Below, in pieces: positions 1 through 15,200 of a DNA stretch of 64,000 nt. The DNA lies in NCBI GenBank assembly GCA_013399875.1, contig VXAZ01008033.1, forward strand, positions 307,069-371,068. Direction: 5' to 3'. The stretch comes from Gymnorhina tibicen. Taxonomy: Eukaryota; Chordata; Aves; Passeriformes; Artamidae. Below the pieces are notes generated by a model that worked only from the letters and a program-made list of their open reading frames with translations, was not told the DNA's origin and did no database searches. The translations under genes and the position numbers were made by a program. Within the stretch, counting starts at the first letter, position 1. Each line of letters starts with the position of its first letter.

Positions 1-220
1 CATTCCAGGGTTCTAGGATAAACAGAGGACTTAGGCGTGCATTCCACGAAGCCCAGAAGCAGCCAAGGAGGTGAGTAGCTCAGCCCAGGGTAACCAGGCC
101 CAGCACACTCGTGTGGGGCACAGACTCACTGGAGCAGCAGACCCAAATCCCCTGGCTGCCAGCTGCACTGCTGTCCCACCACACACCACACAAAAACATT
201 CCAACTTTCATTATACTCAC

Positions 221-260
221 CGGGAAAACACTGAAAGCATAATGCAAGAAATCCAGTGAC
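221..260 (-). CDS. CFAP61: CFAP61 coding exon 10 (codons 389-402; gene continues off the left edge)
   Basis: A 40-nt micro-exon reads RSLDFLHYAFSVFP (first codon split), as in human RSLDFMNFVFSLFS. The acceptor is CTTGGTTGCAG and the donor GTGAGT. Bases 1-220 are the start of the following intron and hold no further exon that I can see. Confidence 0.9.
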
Positions 261-3200
261 CTGCAACCAAGAGCAAATATTGGTAAATGAAGCACAGATC
301 TGATAGACTCTGATACTGATGTCCCTGCAAGTGCAGGAACATTTATTCACAGCTGATCAGACAATCCTGATAGATCATCAATAATCAACTGCTGATGCGG
401 CATGCTGCACAGCAATTTCTGACTTCTAGTGCTTAAAGCATCATTATTAACAAGAATAACCAGAATGTTTGACGTAATACACAAGGCTCATCGCTAAAAG
501 GGCGGGGGGGGAGGAACAAACAAAACATTGGCTCTCATGTTGTTGACTCCAACCTCTTCAGAAGCCATTCCTGGACTGTCACAGCAGCATTAGTATACAG
601 CAAATATTAATTCAGGCTACAAAGTTGTTGCTACATTCCACAGTATTTTCAGCCAGCACCAAGAGCTCTGTGACTTTCCACTCAGGAAAACCTGCCTGAT
701 GTGCTCTGACAGACTAACAGGAACATCAATACTTAGAATTGTTTTTGAACACTTCTTTCCACTTCTCACCCACTGACTTAGAGCTATCCCAATCTCTTTT
801 CCATGGTGACAGTAAATTGTGACATTTCAGTTTAAAAGGACTTGAAAAATCTCACCAGAGCCCTGCTGTTTCTCCCATGTGTAAGGATATCAAAGAGCTC
901 AAAATCCAGCTATGCGGAAGCTTCACAAAACACTTTTCCACCACACAAGACGTATCTTTTGAAGAAATTCAATACAGACATAAGTTACCTATAAATACTG
1001 ATAAATCCCCTCCTCCTTTCAGAACTGTAATTAAGCTCCCTTTAATTACCTCTTTAATAATATTACTTAAAAGAGAAATAATTTCTAACTGCAATATCTA
1101 CACTTGAATGTAAACTTAAAGCTGCAAGTACAGATCAGTATTGGGGTATTATATATTCACCTATATAATACATAATTAAGACTAGTTAACAGAATAGCTA
1201 ACCAGGGGAAAGGAAAATGCCACTGCAATGTAGTTTTCTCTCTGGTATCCAGGACCTTGTTGGTAGCAAGGACCACAAGAATTGAGGTGGGAAATTTTTC
1301 AGGGGGCTTAGGAAAGTATCAAATATCAGCAGATAAGCCAGCAGTTCAGTTCCTTCACATTTCACTCTCAATGCACTAACAATACATAACAGCTCTGGAT
1401 TTAGGAGATGGCAACACTTAGCAGCTTCACTGGGTAACAATTCCTGAGGAGCAAACTTCCTTCGGGGCCAAGATGCAATCACACCTACACTTCAGTCAAA
1501 CTGCTATTTCTGGGTCCATGCTGTGCAAGGCCAGCAGAAACTCCCTCAGGACAAGATTCCAGGCTGCAGTCAGCATCACCTCCTGCCCTCCTTTACGTAT
1601 ATTTGCTTTGCTAATATTTCTTTTACAGGCAGGTGGATCAAGCAAAGGCAAGCCAGAGAAGCATACCAACAAAATGTTTGAAAACACCAAGATGGACAGA
1701 GTCCTCAGCTCTGCATGAGGTAATCTCAGGAGAAGTCTTCAGACAGGAATGCTATCTTCTCCAGATACCCATCTTGGAATCCACACTGCTCCACAGATAT
1801 CTCCAGGTAAAAGTGACTGGAACCACAGCACTGAATGACAAATGCAGTGAGAAATGTCTTGAAGAGAAACAGATATAGATACAAAGCACAGAGCATCAGA
1901 CAGGAGCAAAAAACAGACAGATCCTTATCCCAAGCAGGAAACTATGAGCAGAGAACTCAAGAAGTCTACAGTGAGATTATTTCCTGACATAGGTCTCCAA
2001 CACAGCTCTGAACTGCTGTTCCAGTATAATGGAGTCATTCCAGAGCAGGCCTCACTAATATTTTAAAATAAACTATCTTACTCTGCAATAGTTATCTCAC
2101 TTGAATTTTTACACTAGATTGTCCATCAATTAACTGTTCTGGAACGGTCTCTCTGCAGTGCAATTGTTCTCATCACACATTAGTTGATCAATGCTTCTTA
2201 GACTTCTAGCACTGCATTTCACTAATTAAACTAGTTCTTAACAAACTTGAGCTATATTACTGGGTATATCACTTGGGAAATAGTACGCAAAAGGCTGTGT
2301 CTTTGCTTTGTTTTAGTAACTTTGGATATTTGCATTTGCAGCAGACTCAGTGTTCAATCCCCTTGAGTAGGTGTGCTCCTTAATCAAGAAATAGCTCAAT
2401 AAATAGAACCAGTTTTCAAGGAATTCTGATTTTTCTTCTCAGTGAAGTTTACTCTTACACTTCCTTTAAGCCAGAGGAGTTCAGAAGTTGTTACTCACAA
2501 ATTACTACTACTACAAGTAGGTACGTGTTTTTTCCAATGGTACTACGGATGTTCAACTCATCTATCAAGTCCTTACTCCTGATGCCTGGTGTCTGCAGAC
2601 AACATGGATTTGAAATCATGGAAGATCCTGGGTGTGCTCAGCTGCTTCATCTAGTCTGTATCTTCTTTTCTATCATCAGATCCAAAAGAGACAAAGTTCC
2701 TGGAGAAGTTTCTGCTGATGTGGTTGAATATAGGTTTGCTCTTTGAGTGTGCAGAGAAATTTCAGAAAAAAAAGTCTAAACCTCATTTATAGCCCTATTC
2801 TAATCCACCAGGATCTAGGAGTCCAAGGTCAGCAGCAACAATCATGTTAAGAGAAAAACTCTTTGTCTCCCCAAACTGTAGAGGATTCTAGAAAACGGAA
2901 TACTTTCTCTCAGTGGTTGGAGACAGTGTTTAGAATGGGAACATTTCCCTGCAGAGCTAAGAACAGCTTTATTCGCCCCGTGCAGTGAGATGACCACTAC
3001 TGTAACATGTAGCTCCTCTTGCAGCTAGCCAGCTTCAGAATGAGTGTCTCTATAGAAGGAAGAAGCAGCTTTTTTCCACAACCTCAACCCACATTTTTTC
3101 CAACAAAAACGAATTCTTCACTTTTTGCCCCCACAGACCTACCAGAAATAGGAAGTTGCAAGCGGAGGGTGAAAAGTTATTACTGAAGGTAAAAGAAGCA

Positions 3201-6200
3201 GACAAGAAAGAGGTCAGAAAAAATCCCACCTAACTGCAGCAGGTGCTGTCACTTTCTGATTTGTCCTAAAAACATAACCTTGAAAATGGTTATTAATGGG
3301 AAAGAAGTGACTATTCCTCTGTACTTACCTAGTTTCATACTTCTTGTTGATACAAAACAGACGGATACAGAAAGCATTTGAAGCTCCTCTGTACACAGGA
3401 CGCAAATCCCCTTCCTCATCAGTCTCTGGGAGAGGTGCTGCTGAGCCTTTCAAGCCCATGGTGCTGACATCACCTGCCAGCAGTTCAGTCTGGGAAATGG
3501 TCACAGCTTCATCTTTCTGCAACAATAACAGACAAGGGATCACTTGCAACATTTCACTAAGTATTTTCATTATATAAGCCCCATCCTTTCTCTCCTCTCA
3601 GTGATCCTTTCTTCCCACCCTGATGGCTGCACATGGGGAACTGGATGGGCAAACTCACCCTGACCGATAACAATGACCCTGTCCCTCCAAGACCCCAGCC
3701 ACAGCAGCTTCCGACCTGTGCCCCACAGCAGAGGCATGTGAGGGCCAGAGCAGAGGACAGGGCAGGAGGGGAACTCAGCAGTATTTCCTTGTCCTCATCT
3801 CTGCCAGCCTTGGTCCATTTATCAGCTCTGAGAGGGATCAGCACTGCTGGGTACAGCAGCATTACCTGCACAGCTGCATCTGCACCAGGAACATGTTCCA
3901 AGTTTTGAGAAGAAACAGGCTCTGGCTCTTGACTTGTTTGGTTGCTTTCATCTTTATCTGAGCAAAGAAAAGGAGAAAGTGCATAAGGTTTAGTAACGTG
4001 AGCTTAACCCTCAGAGCCACAACAACAGCTGGGGCAGGCCAGGCTACCTCTATCAAAAGGTTTCATTTTAACGACCACAGTTAAAACAGACCCTCCTACA
4101 GTTACTTGCCTAGAGCTTCATTGGACTATTTGATTTCAAAGCAAAAAAAAAATCCAGGGAATTGGTTGCAAAATAAGACCTGAACAAGACAGTTTGGGAG
4201 CAATTCCTAACTTGTGTGTATCCCACATCAAATTTTTACCCTATCTGAACAGAAAAACAGGAGTCAGTGTACTGACTGATATCTTCAACTCCATGTGTGT
4301 TGCTAACTTGCTTTCTGGTGATCATAAGGACAAGCAAAAGCTCTTCATTCTTAGATTAGTTCTCCTAAAAGAACTGAAATTCAGGTTAAATCCTAGTCAA
4401 ACCAGAACTCTTACTGGTACAGTAAGGGACAAGAAGCAGGGATTTAAATTCCATTATAAATTTTACATAATAAACTCTTGAGGTGTAGGTGTTGCTGCTG
4501 AAGAAAACACATCAAGCAAGGACACCCTTGCATTTGGAAGATCCAGTAACATAAGGAAGTCAAGGTTTCTGAGCTCCAAGAAGAATAAAAAAATAAGCTT
4601 CAGAAAACAACAGAATTCATCCCTTCTCCCTCTATTTGCCTTGGGACACCCACATAAGCTACATTCACAGACAGAAGCATTTCTTCACACAGTAATGGGC
4701 TTTTTTTTTTTTTAAATACCTCAAAGGTTTAAAATAATTTAGCCAGAAAAATTTAGAAAAAAAAAAATCTTATCTCAAAATCTGTTTCTCTGTCAATAAA
4801 AGAGTGCAGATGCAACATGCAGGGCAAGGAGAAATGCAGGGGGTAGGAATCATGGGTTCTCTGGGGGTATCACAGATGTGAGCCTTTACAGAAATGATCA
4901 AATGTCGTCTTGATTAACCAGCTCCATTTCTCATTACCAACAGCCTTGCAGGTGTCAGAACTTAATTAATACAAGCCTCTTGTTGTCATGTAAATATTGA
5001 TATGTTGTTTCTGACTTTATACTAAAATGCAAATCCTTAATGGCTCCACCATCCACTCCTGTCAGACATGGCTGCATTGCTGTTTACAGACATGCTGTAT
5101 GCAAGCAATGGGAAGAACTGCAATATTGTCACTAAATCAAGTAAGGACCACAAACAAAGAAAATTAAAATAATTCCATGATTGCTGGGTTGTTAGCTGAG
5201 GTACAGTCAGCAGGATCAAGAAGCCAGTTCACCATGAGGCCTGATGAAAAGCCCTTGAATCATTCCCACTGCATCATGTTTTCTAGCAACTAATTCATGA
5301 CACCATATAGAGTAACAACCAAATTACTGTAATTACCCTGAAACCTAAGTGGCATATCAGTACAGACTGTTGTATACTCTTTCATTATTATTCAGCATTG
5401 CATTTTGAAAGGAAAAAAATATCAACCTGTGGTCTCTACTTAAAAGCTAAAGAGGTTGAAAAAATATCCTTTTTATATGTAGGAACATAAAATTACTCTA
5501 CAAGGGAATGCAGCCTGCATTTTAAAATTTCCGGCCTTCAGACTCAAAAAAGCCAAGTCCAGATCTTCTGTTGATGTCAGGTCACTGAACCTGCACTGTC
5601 CTCACAGCAGGGCACCATCCAGCAGCAAGTTTTCAATGCAGTCACTAAAGCAGCCTCCATGGAACGGGCATGGCTTCACAATATCCACAAATGCAAACAA
5701 CAGATTCCAAGGATACGGGCCGGCCCTTATGTTGGAAAGGCTTAACAATGGACTACTGGGATGCTGGTCTTCTATTCTAAAACGTGCAATGCTACAACAA
5801 TAGTTTTAATTACTACTCAGTGATAACAGAATTAATGTTCCTGAGCAGTGAATAGACAATCTTGCTATTAGGTTTCTAGTGGCATTCTCTAGGAATAGCA
5901 CCAGAGTCAGGCTCTCAGCTTATGACACTCAAGTTTCTCCTTATGTGTCCAAGACCATTAATGATTTGCACTCAAACTACCTAAAAGTCTACAAATAATT
6001 ATTTTTCCCCAGAGCTGCCCTTGTAATGCCAAATAAAGGGATACTACTACTTTAATATGTCTTACCTGAAGGCAACCCACAGGACTGCAACTACCATCAA
6101 AACTAATAAAGTTTTTAAACAAAGAGAGGAAGAGAGATAAATTCACAGGACTGTTAACCATGCTCCTTAGAGCATTTCTGAAAAGCATTCAAATGCCAGA

Positions 6201-9200
6201 TTCTCAGGAAACCGATCAGAACAACTGCTCATGCTAAGTTTTAACATTTAGAACAAGTCCCATAGATTTCCTAAATGATAAAAAATACTAACAGCTGTAT
6301 TGTTAAAACCTGTAACCACATACTCACTGAAAAGCTCAGCAGCACACAATTTGCCACAAAACATGGGCCTACAGCTTGTAGTCCCTGGAGAAGGAAAGAG
6401 GACACCAGAACCAGAAACAGCCCCAGGACAGGTAAGGCTGAGAGGGAGTCCTGGGGGTCACCTTGCCCAGGCCCCTGCTCAAGCAGGGTCACCCAGAGCA
6501 GACAGCCCAGGACTGGGCTCCGGCTCCCGAGTGATCTCTCTCCCTCCTCAGTCCCATTCCTGCCCTCCTACCCATGTCTGTCACCTCTTCTGAACTAACG
6601 CTCCTGGAGCTGCAGGAGGGCAGGATCAAACAGGAGACAGGCAGCTTCTTCCATCTCCTACGTGCAAGATGCTTCTTTGTAGGGGAGGGGAACTCCACAG
6701 GAGCAGCTACGAGACCTGTTTCTCTCCCTTTTCTGTTCTGTGAGAGCCAGCTTCGAGGTACCAGCTGGTGACAGCCCTGCAGCTCCCTGGTTGCCTTTTT
6801 TGCCTGCTGCTTTGTGTTCAGAAAAGCAGATACGTAGCAACCGAATGGTGGAGGGGTTTTATTCCATTACTGATAATTAGTAGATAGCAAAATGTTACCC
6901 TTCTGCACAAAAAGCCCTTTGACACTGAAAAATAAAGACAACAACTGTAAATCATTTACATTACACTTCTGTTCTACAAACAGGTGACATATTTGTGCTA
7001 CTGGTTCTTATCACGCGCAGGAAGGCGGCTTGTACGTGTGTTGCAGTATCGTGCCCAATATAAAAGTGGAATAAAGAGACAGTCCCTGATCTCCCAAAAT
7101 CTTGTAACCCAGGAGACTGCAAACAATAAGCAAAGAGAGCAGAAGCTGAACCACAAGGAAAAAAGATGACATGAGTCAACAGGACAACATAACACGCACA
7201 GTTAACCAGCTGCTCAGCTACTGACAGACCTCCCCTCACCACCAGATTTTACAATCACATCTTCATTTAACAGCACAGCTACATCTGATAGACAGTATGC
7301 CCCATGCTACAGCTTTCTGAAACCTGAAGCCTACATTTATCCCACAGCTGGTACAGGCTTGGCCCCCTGCAAACAGCAATGGCTTCTGAGTCAGAGACCG
7401 GGGCTATCAAAATTCCCCTCCTCAATTAAAAAAACACCAGACATCCTGCTTCAAAAACAGGTATGTTAATTTGCATTTTCTTGCTAGAAATACATCCTTT
7501 TCCAACCTCCTGCAGAACCTACTCAGAAGCTAGACACAGACACACCTTGAATCTATTTAGCACTTTAGAACACAGATACCTCCTTGAACACTTGGCTTCC
7601 GTGGCACTTTCAGAATATCCTCAGGATGTGGTTTACAGAGTCCATGGAAAGGCCCCAAGTCAAAACACTCTTGAAACAAGGAAACGTTCACGTGAGAACA
7701 TAAGCTCATGAATCCTACTGCAGTGCCACCAACCTGGAAGATAAAAGCCACGTCACACGAACCTGTCATTCTAGGTCAGGACAAAAATAATCTGAAAAAA
7801 AAAATTCTGAAACATCAACTTTCATGTTCCGTCTCTGACTGTGCATAATGGAAAACTATAAAGGACCTACTTCAGCAAAAGCTAAAGATCCTTTTTTTAC
7901 TTTTTCCTTGTAACATGTGTATTGGGACCTCTGCAGTAGATGTTCTAATTCTTTTTTAGCTATGACTTGCAAGAGTATTAGGTTCATATATGGGCCAAAT
8001 AATGACCCGGTGTTTCACTAAAATATTTGCTATGGCAAATAAAAAAAACATATTTCCAAAAATGCATCGTTTTGTTTAAAGTTAAGAGTGCAGCTGAAGT
8101 AGAACCTGCATTCAGCTAGCTGTAATGGTTGACTCATTACTGGACACTGATTCAGATCTAAATTGGGCTCAAACTGACAAGTGTATTTTATTCTCCTAAG
8201 AAATTAACAACTCAAGCAATCAATTATGTATAATATAAGGAGTACCTAATGCAGTACGTACTATTTGCAGCACTTATAAGCCCCAAATATATTTCTGTGT
8301 TCTGAAAAAATCCAAGAGCTAGTCTTAAAAACCAAACGCCCTGGCAAACATGAAAGTGATAGGATCCCTGCAACGCTGGCACCCATGGTACTCTGGATGC
8401 CTGACTGCTGCTGGAGTTCCCAGCAAGCTGCAGTCCTCAGCAAGACAACACACTGGGACCAGGGAGAACTGGCATGCCGGAAAGCTTCTGGCTTTAACCC
8501 GAGACACAACTCTAGAAGAAGGAAGCTCTTTAATTTTTAGTACTGTATGCAACTTTCTGGTGAAACACATCATCAAAACACATTTTCTTTCCTCCTCAAT
8601 ACACATAATGAAAGCCTTTATAAACCTAATGAAAACTCAAAGGCTGGATTTGTACAGCTGTTTTATCAGGCCATCAGCACTTCAACAAAGACTTTAAAAA
8701 GTGTGACGTTTAATTTTTCTGCCCTCAAACAACAAGTGATTGTTTGTTTGCCTTGTTTGCGTAACCAACAAAGCCAGGGCGCTGCAGTTGCCCGGCTGCT
8801 GTGTAATTTCAGGCCCAAGGCTCAGCAGAGGCTGATTAACCAATCCATCTACCATATGTGCAAAAAGAGGCTGCCAGCTTCGTTCTCCGCAGGGAAAATT
8901 GGCATCCATCATGGTTTGCGTGGAGGTGCCTTCCCAATCCGTCGTGGCAGCGGCAGCTCGGATAAACCGGGGGCCTGAAACACCTTTTGGTGGTCTCACA
9001 TGGCGCTCTGAGCGTGCCACTGAAATGTATTATTTATAGCAATGGCTCTCTGCAATGTGCCATTACACTAACGGCGCATTGTTTCTCATTTGGCTCCCAG
9101 TGGCAGTGACTACATGTTGCAATTTTATAAAACCATTTGCCACAAAAAGCAGACTTCAGGAATTAAAGAGGTTATATTGCCTATCAGCTTGCACTACCAT

Positions 9201-12200
9201 GCACAATTACTAACACATGAAAATCTTAACAGGAATTTTCAGCAGGATAACTGTTACCATGCCTTTCTGATTTAAATTTATTCCTGGGTTTGTCTTCATT
9301 TCCGCAAAAATCTGTTTGAGCCAAGAGAAAGAAAAACTATCTACAGCACTTTCACTTAAACTGTGAAAGGATTACTGGCTGTTCATTTTCATATGCAATA
9401 TGAGCTTTCACTGGGAATGAAAACAGGTCATCAAAAATGCAAATGTCTAAAGTGACAACATGGCTTTTTCAACATGGTCTGTCCAAGCTCATTGAAAATA
9501 ATCTGCACAAGAACTGAGAATTGCTGCTTCGTTTCTAAACTGGAAACATCACTCCTGAGGACAGACACAAACTACATTGAGAAGGACACTGTGTGGGTAC
9601 AGACCATGAATTCTACCTTCCACAGGTGGGCTGCTGATTTTATTCCCTGAGCTAGAGTGAGCTGTCACACAGGACATCTCTAATGCTACAATCAGACTAA
9701 ACCAGAGCTCATGGCAGACTGACCTCACAAACAGCTGCCTGATTTTCTTCACCTTCACTTTCTATGAGATCAACAAGGAGATATTCACCGTAGGTTTCCT
9801 TCAGAGTCTCACTTTGAGGTGCCCAGAGTAGCATGAGATCATCATAATCCTCCATCCTACAAAAAAAAAGAGATCAGGTAATGTCCTAAGGCTCTGCCAT
9901 TAACAAGTTCCTGATACTTCCTGATACTTCTACTCCATTAGCATATGGAAAAATATTACAAATACTCATTCCAAAGCCTGCACCCACAAATCACTTCACC
10001 TAGGACACATCCCCAGTGCACACTAAAGTGAGAGTCTCAGCACCAGAGAGACAACCACTCCCAGAAGTCAGCAGAACCCACCAAAATCTGTACTTCCCAG
10101 TAGAGATGCTTCTCTTTCCTTAAGAAAACATAGGGGAATCCGAGTTCAAAATTCTCCTGCCTCACTCTCCTATGAGTGTGGTGGAGCACTCATATAGCCC
10201 CCAGCCTACACGGATTTTTATTTAAACAGGCAACAGAGACTTTCCCATTAGACTGCTATCCCTAGCCAGGATCAATGTAACTCTGAATAAGAAAATCCAG
10301 CACTTTTACCAGAGCAGTGGTAGAATTCATTAGCCACACACACTGTGACCATGGCACAAAGGCTAGTGGCAAACCAGCTCTAACACTCAACTGCTGTCAG
10401 TTACATGAAGCCACTTGTATTTATCTCTTGGAAAAATGCCGGATTTAAGTGGTGCAACCAAAAGCAGCAGAGAGGAAACCGGGGCTGTGTCGGGCTGCTA
10501 TAAGGAACAACTGCAACAAACTGCAAGGGAAACCCTCCCTGCTCCAGGCCGGGAGCAGGCGGGTACCTCGGCTGTCACACCAACAACCCGGGAACGCTCG
10601 CGCTGGACCGTCCTGATGAGCCCGTCCCGGCTCCGGGGCCACGCGCGGCAACACCGGAGCTGGCGGGGCCCGCGCGGTCTCTGCCGCCACCTGGCGGCCC
10701 CGCCAGGCACGGCCCGCGGCTCCTTCGCTTCCTCGGGATGCACAAACCTCCTCCTCCTGCACGGGAACCGGGACCGGCCCGTGGCGCATCCCTCGCTTGT
10801 CAGGGATGCACAAACCTGCTGCTGCAGGGAGAACCAAGAACTTCAGAGCTTCCCTGGGTTTTGGGGAAACTCCTGTTTTGCTCCAGGGTCCCACTGCTCA
10901 GGTAGGGAAGTGCGATACCTGTAAGTTGGAGATCATTGTTCCACACAGGCAGGAATCCAGAAACAGAATAAACAGATTCTCAGTGCCACTCTTTACGTGC
11001 TTCTGGATTTGGAAGGAGCCTTAAAAATAACACAGCTGGGCAAAAGAGGTTCTGCTTCTCATCTTATCAAACACTGTCCAAGCTCCCAAGCACTGCCTGA
11101 CTCCCACACAGGAGAGGTGGTCAGGGGGTCTCTGGATGGTTTTGCTGCTCCTGCACACCAGAATGGATGTGACCTCTGGGTAAGACCACCTTTGTAACCA
11201 AGGCTATGGACCCCTTGGATTCTGACCTTGTTCCTGTTTTTTTTTTTTCCCTCAACTAAAATGAGGTTCCAGGAACAATGAAAACTGTAAAAATTTACAG
11301 TAACTCATTCTTTATCTCTCAACTCAAAATGGTCACCCTTATCTCCTTCACGGGAAGTATCCCAAGAGAAAAGCTGCAGTGACGTTTTCTAATATCAGAA
11401 CATCACCAGCTGAACACAATTAATTAGTATAGCAAATCTGCTAATGAGCTATCAAACCTCAAACGAACCAAACTAAGAGGGGTAACAGAATGAGACTGTA
11501 TCCTAACTGAACGCTGTTATTTCATGGGGTGGATAATAGACACACACCTCCTCCAAATGGAACCTTGTGCCAAGCGCTCCGAGTGCCCTACGTCATTCTG
11601 CTCCGTGGGGCACAGGACAAAGGTGCAGATGGCAATTCCTGGAGACTGACCCTGTGACAGTCATTGGCACTGCGCATATGCCCATTCATCTCCAAGCACA
11701 CTACACTGTAGGAACACAACCATTTTAACTTTTTTATTCTGTTTTTAGTATCTTCCACCAGTACTACAGTCTTTAAAATAGTAAAGAAACCCTCCAAACC
11801 CCATAGCTTTCCAATATACAAATGCCACAAAACTCCTCTACTGTGAGCACAAGCACAGAGCTGCAAATTTGACTCTTACCTACAGTGTACAAACCCAAGA
11901 ATGACAGGGTCTAGACAAGATACCAGCAAGAACCTTAAACATCAAATCTTAGCAGGCTGCATTCTGGCACACTGCACATCTCACATTATAGAGGCCAGGT
12001 AGAGAGTAACTTCAAAACTGATGGTTAAGCAAAGTACCAATTTACAGCTGCTTTTCCCCCTCTCTAAGTACAGGAAGAGGGAATAGAGATTACTCTAATC
12101 TCCTCTCACTGCCCCTGAACATGTTGCTAGGCAGGTGGCTGGGGACAAGTCCACAGAGGAGTCTCTAAGGGCTCCACTGACCGTTACTATGGATGCCAGT

Positions 12201-15200
12201 AAGCACAGAGGTGAATGCAGAGGAAAGGGAAAGGCAATGCTCCTTCTGCAAACAGAAATTAGCCTTACCCATTACCTACTGATGGACAACATTGAAGTAT
12301 GAATTTTATATCATAACTGTGTAATTTCAGTTTCCCAGTTAATTTTCTAATAATAACAAAAATAAAGCGATTTTTGTTTTTCATAACAAACTACAGAAAT
12401 CCCAGACAAGATGGTAGCTCTTATCAGGAATATTGCTATGGCCTAAGTGACATTCCTAGTCATGAAAAAAAAAAAATCTATTGACAATATCCAATGGCTA
12501 TCGAAAAAAAAATTACAGTACGGTAAGTTGGAACCAAGACATATGGAAAGACTTTAAATCTTCAGGCATTAACTCACCTATACTGATACCCTCTCCGTAT
12601 GAAAGTCTACCACTTACTGATAGGTGGTAGATGACTCATAAGAAACACTCAAAAAGCCTAACAACTGTACATTGAGTTAGTATGAAAGAGCTTTTTAACA
12701 CATTGAAATACCGGGAGCTACAGCAGGAGGATGTGAAGTGGCAGAGGTCAGGCCTCAGGCCTTTTTCTTAAAATGCTCAAAAGTCAAGCAACAGGAGGAG
12801 CACAAGCTGCAGATTTGCTTCAGACCCATTCGGTGAAATTCCGTATGTGGAATGAAACACCTCTCAGAGACAGACTTCTGTCAGAATCCAGCCCAGGCTG
12901 GCAGCATCAATCAGCCCATAAACAAACAAGTGTGGTTTTACCAGGCAGAGACATCAGACACACTCAATGTGGCATCACCATCTGCGAGCACTGGTCAGCA
13001 CAGATCCCCCACATCCATATCATGTGATAGCGTGCCCAAGGAACGTGCTGCTCCCTAAACTTCCCATCTCCACTGCAGGCACCAGAAATGCTAATTTAAT
13101 CACAACTCTGCTACCTAGCCACAAAGCAACACTTACATTTACTACATGCAAAACCAACTCCAGAATAAATCAGAGTTAAATCAAATTACTGCTTCATAAA
13201 ACATTACCCTACCTGCAGTCTTCCCACTGTGAAGAGGACAACAAGTAACCCAAAATTTGATGGATACAAGTTCTACTTCAACCACACTACGGGGAAGCAT
13301 CTCTACAGCAATGACAACAGGAAAATCACCAGACCCCTGGGTCAGAAACTTGGCATTTCTCATGTCCTGGACACAACACTGGCACAGGCAGAACACACGT
13401 GGCAGGAAAAACCAAGAGTGGCAACAATCACTACACAGGTAGAGAGAACAGACAAGCTGCAGGTAAATGCACACGTCTGTCTCATGCACTGCAGGCAGCT
13501 GTGCTGAGGGGAAAGGAGAAAATAATTCAGAATCTCACATTTTTAATGGCATTTATGACTGGGATCCCACAGCAAGAGCAAAGCTCTGCTAAAGGCACAC
13601 TGTGTGGGCATATCAAATCTTTGCTCCAAACTGGGGCCATCAAAAAGGGTAACACAACGGAAGGAGAAATGTGTTACCCCACAATTTTCTTCAGCTCCCT
13701 CAGCAAGGCCAAGGAGGCTGCTCCCCCAAAACACAGCCAAAGCCAAGTTAAGGAGCACTTTCACAGGAAAAACTGTACAAAAGAGAATTACTTTTCATGT
13801 CTGTAAGACTACTGGAACTAGGGATTCTCTGGTCTTATTTACTTCTTTTAGGTAACAGGACTTCCTATTCAAGTTTTGCTTGGCTGTTCAGCATGAAACA
13901 ATGAGAAAATTAAAAACAAGTTGGAAAAGGCTTTAAGAAACCTGGAAACCACATGCACTCCCTAAAATACACAGTGGTCTAATTCAGCCAGCAGATCACA
14001 GAATAAACATCACTGACAAAAAAATAGTCTTTCTACACAGCTCACTAGTTTTCAGAAAAATACAATTGATCTTGTGATGAAATAGAACAAAACAAGCATA
14101 ATCCTAGAACTACCTAGTTTAGTTATCACAGAAAACCAGAGCAGTCAAACTAAGATACTGATGCTGCAAATTAAGAAAGGAAAATGCTTCCATTTCCCCC
14201 AGACAGATGTGCTCAGGGAACAAGGAGCTGCATTACCTTGCTTGGCGCACGTACAGCTGCGGGTGACACCGATGCCTGGGGCACGCCAGCAAGGTGAAGC
14301 GTCTCTCCATCGATGAACCTGGAACAGGTCTCATCCTTTCAAAGACATTCCCCATGCCTAGCTCTGAATGACAAAAACCTGTCGGGCAACAGAGAAACTT
14401 CATTATGCAAGCTTTAAATTAGCAGCAAAACTGTCTCAGGAAAATGGAGTTTCAAACTTAAACCACAGATAGCAAAATGCTCCAAATCTTTTAAGTTAGG
14501 CAATGAGGCTCAAATGACAGCAGTATAAACATATGAGAATTGTCACCAAAGTCATCTAATTAATCCAGCATTCCAAACCTGAATAAGCTTCAAAGCAATC
14601 AGAAACTGGTAGACTCCAATCCCTACAAAAATAATAAAGCCAATTCTCTATGCCTGTGGAGAATCTCTGTCAGGACTCAAGATGCTGAGGGAAAGCTGAT
14701 GTTTGTTGCCGGCGGGGGGGTTGACAAAACTCTTCATTCGAGCCCTCTTTTCCGTAGTTGACACACCAGTATAGCCTTTTAGTATGACTTAGAACCAAGA
14801 TGCCTAGAAGCTGGCATATCAGAAAAGCTCCAGCATTCTTCTCAGCTCCATTAAGTGCATGCTTGGTTTATTAGTCTGAACTCAGGACTAAAATTCCAAG
14901 TGATGTGCTGTTCTCTGATTAACATGTGTATTTTTTTGTACCTCTGTTCTAAAAGAAATAACCCAAGTTTCCTTCCATGTCTCCAGCAGCCCCTCTGAGC
15001 CTCACCAAAGTGTCCTCTTCCAATCTGTACTGGCTTGGCTAAGTAAGAGAAAGTGCCAATTTCAAATCTCTTGGCTCTATTCAACCAGAAATCGTCACAA
15101 AACTTGTAGGAATTGGTTTTTGAGATCTTTACTCCTTTTCGATGTCCTGTTTCTGGCAAATTTAAAGTTTGCGGGGAACGGACAGACTGCTGAATAGCTG

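Noticed and set aside
7572..7579. CFAP61 donor GTATCTGT after exon 7 as a U12-type donor
   Set aside because: It matches the U12 consensus only in the first five bases. The 3' end has a pyrimidine tract and no TTCCTTAAC near the acceptor, so it is a U2 intron.
12606..12631. Short inverted repeat TCTACCAC / GTGGTAGA
   Set aside because: Only 8-bp arms; expected by chance at this scale.
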